Position numbers and translations under genes: made by a program
NCBI GenBank assembly: GCA_945871045.1
Contig: CAMBUC010000137.1
Location: forward strand, 1 to 6,050
DNA length: 6,050 nt
Direction: 5' to 3'
Source: an uncultured bacterium
GTDB lineage: Bacteria; Bacillota; Clostridia; Lachnospirales; Lachnospiraceae
Notes under the pieces: model-generated
Told to the model about the DNA's origin: nothing
Database searches by the model: none
What the model saw: the letters and a program-made list of their open reading frames with translations, nothing else
In this document: in pieces, positions 4,634-6,050 of the stretch
How the letters are laid out: every line of letters starts with the position of its first letter
Numbering within the stretch: position 1 is the first letter of the stretch

Positions 4634-6046
4634 TTATACCGGATACGCTTTGTTCTTTTCGTCGGCGACAGACGGATCTACCTTTGTCTGCTGTGCCTGA
4701 CGGTATTTGAAAAATTCGGTAGCAACCTGAGGGAATAATGCATAACTTAATACATCCTCATCCTGCTGCTTCCACTGCTTCATCTCAGCCTCGATCTTAT
4801 CTAATTCGGGCTCTAAGAGATCCGCATAACGGCAGGTAATGGCATTCTTCTTATCCTCTCCAAGTACTTTGTCTACCACTTCAGGATTGAAAGGCTTTAC
4901 AGTCTGTCCGTACTTTCCAAGTAAAACGTCTTTGGTCTCCTTTGTAGCAACCTTGTAACGCTCACCCATTAAGACATTGAATACAGCCTGTGTACCAACG
5001 ATCTGTGAAGAAGGTGTAACAAGGGGCGGCTCACCGAGATCTTTTCGAACTCTCGGGATCTCTTCAAGCACTTCCATGTACTTATCCTCTGCATTCTGCT
5101 CCTTCAACTGGGATACCATGTTGGAAAGCATTCCACCGGGAACCTGATACAGTAAGGTCTGGATATCTACGCCCAGCACCTTCGGATTCAGAAGTCCGCT
5201 CTTGATGGCTTCCTCACGCATCGGACGGAAGTAGTCTGCGATCTCCTTTAAGAGCATCTGGTCAAATCCGGGATCAAGGGGTGTTCCCTTGAATGCCTCA
5301 GCCATAACTTCTGTTGCAGGCTGGCTGGTTCCGAGTGCGAAGGGAGACATAGCAGTATCAATGATATCACAGCCGGCTTCCACTGCCTTCATGTATGTCA
5401 TAGAAGCAACGCCGGATGTATAATGGGTATGAAGTTCGATAGGAATCTCAACCGTGTTCTTCAAAGCCTTAACAAGTTCTTCTGCCTTGTAAGGAGTCAG
5501 GAGACCTGCCATATCTTTGATACATAATGAGTTTGCACCCATATCCTCAACCCTTTTGGCCATATCTGTCCAGTAATCCAAGGTATAAGCATCACCTAAT
5601 GTATAACTTAATGCAACCTGAGCATGTCCACCCTCTTTGTTAGTTGCGGTAACTGCTGTCTGAAGGTTTCTCAGATCGTTTAAGCAGTCAAAGATACGGA
5701 TAATATCGATACCGTTTGCAATGGACTTCTGTACAAAATACTCTACTACATCATCTGCATAGGGACGATATCCTAAGATGTTCTGTCCACGGAATAACAT
5801 CTGTAACTTTGTATTCTTAAATCCTGCTTTCAGTTTACGAAGACGCTCCCACGGATCTTCCTTTAAGAAACGAAGGGATGCATCGAAAGTAGCTCCACCC
5901 CAGCACTCAACAGCGTGATAGCCAACCTTATCCATCTTGTCGATGATAGGAAGCATCTGCTCGGTGGTCATTCTTGTAGCGATCAGAGACTGATGTGCAT
6001 CACGTAAGACAGTCTCTGTTATTTTTAACGGTTTCAGTTCTGACAT
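4634..6046 (-). CDS. oadA: Oxaloacetate decarboxylase alpha / pyruvate carboxylase B-type carboxyltransferase subunit, no biotin domain
   Basis: This 470-residue carboxyltransferase moves CO2 between a 2-oxoacid such as oxaloacetate and a biotin carrier. It acts in Na+-pumping oxaloacetate decarboxylase or a related carboxylase complex on the cytoplasmic side. The HMGL-like TIM barrel covers about residues 5-275. Metal and active-site residues are visible: D16 in LRDAHQS, the carboxylatable K177 in CIKDMAG, and H206 and H208 in ELHTHYTSG; DTAMSPFALGTSQPATE lies at 230-246. The conserved PYC/OADA domain follows at about 290-445, with VPGGMLSNM at 302-310 and VTPSSQIVGTQAV at 343-355. Full-length OadA of Proteobacteria has about 590 residues and ends in a biotinyl domain with MKM. 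That domain is absent here, so a separate biotin carrier is expected, probably upstream beyond the window with the beta and gamma subunits. The start (MSELKPLKITETVLRDAHQS) fits the family. Its ribosome binding site lies outside the window. Confidence 0.93.
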   Translation of the reverse strand: MSELKPLKITETVLRDAHQSLIATRMTTEQMLPIIDKMDKVGYHAVECWGGATFDASLRFLKEDPWERLRKLKAGFKNTKLQMLFRGQNILGYRPYADDVVEYFVQKSIANGIDIIRIFDCLNDLRNLQTAVTATNKEGGHAQVALSYTLGDAYTLDYWTDMAKRVEDMGANSLCIKDMAGLLTPYKAEELVKALKNTVEIPIELHTHYTSGVASMTYMKAVEAGCDIIDTAMSPFALGTSQPATEVMAEAFKGTPLDPGFDQMLLKEIADYFRPMREEAIKSGLLNPKVLGVDIQTLLYQVPGGMLSNMVSQLKEQNAEDKYMEVLEEIPRVRKDLGEPPLVTPSSQIVGTQAVFNVLMGERYKVATKETKDVLLGKYGQTVKPFNPEVVDKVLGEDKKNAITCRYADLLEPELDKIEAEMKQWKQQDEDVLSYALFPQVATEFFKYRQAQQTKVDPSVADEKNKAYPV

Positions 6047-6050
6047 CGTT

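Noticed and set aside
4309..4710. 133-residue plus-strand open frame running through the intergenic region
   Set aside because: It spans the promoter, the repeat element and the terminator and runs into the 3' end of oadA on the other strand. There is no ribosome binding site or protein-like pattern.

Overview
The window looks like chromosomal DNA from an anaerobic gut Firmicute, most likely a Lachnospiraceae-type Clostridium relative. The evidence is the low to moderate G+C, strong GGAGG ribosome binding sites, a short oxaloacetate-decarboxylase-type carboxyltransferase without a biotin domain, a secreted L,D-transpeptidase with Ig-like repeats, and the order HI0933-family flavoprotein then cmk. 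No species can be named from the sequence alone. Every gene I can support is on the minus strand, so transcription runs right to left.

From right to left: (1) 6046-4634 is a complete carboxyltransferase subunit (oadA-like). It is followed by a long, internally mismatched rod-like terminator hairpin with a seven-U tract (4612-4542). (2) The 404-bp gap up to the next gene holds a clear small insertion. A 145-bp element (4377-4521) is bounded by perfect 12-bp terminal inverted repeats and flanked by a perfect 8-bp direct repeat, GGCGAAGT, that reads as a target-site duplication. It has no coding capacity and is built of nested hairpins, so it is a MITE-like element. (3) Next is a near-consensus sigma-A type promoter (TTGACG-17-TAGCAT, 4337-4309), which starts a new transcription unit. 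(4) The first gene of this unit is a secreted YkuD-type L,D-transpeptidase with Ig-like repeats (4229-3003). Its third Ig-like repeat is cut by a one-base frameshift near 3036-3041, and the rest continues in the next frame to 2794. (5) The unit goes on with a MurR/RpiR-type regulator (2801-1875), an HI0933-family flavoprotein (1882-605) and cytidylate kinase cmk (566 to beyond the left edge).

The unit from 4229 leftward looks like one operon. The transpeptidase remnant overlaps the regulator gene by 8 nt, the regulator overlaps the flavoprotein gene by 8 nt, and cmk follows 38 nt later with no terminator between. The operon mixes envelope remodelling, a sugar-phosphate-type sensor and nucleotide metabolism. 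The carboxyltransferase is a separate unit, closed by its own terminator.

The most notable observations are the MITE-like insertion with its target duplication, the frameshift in the transpeptidase gene (mutation or base-calling error), and the long structured terminator behind oadA. I see no CRISPR array, tRNA, rRNA, phage gene or defence system.
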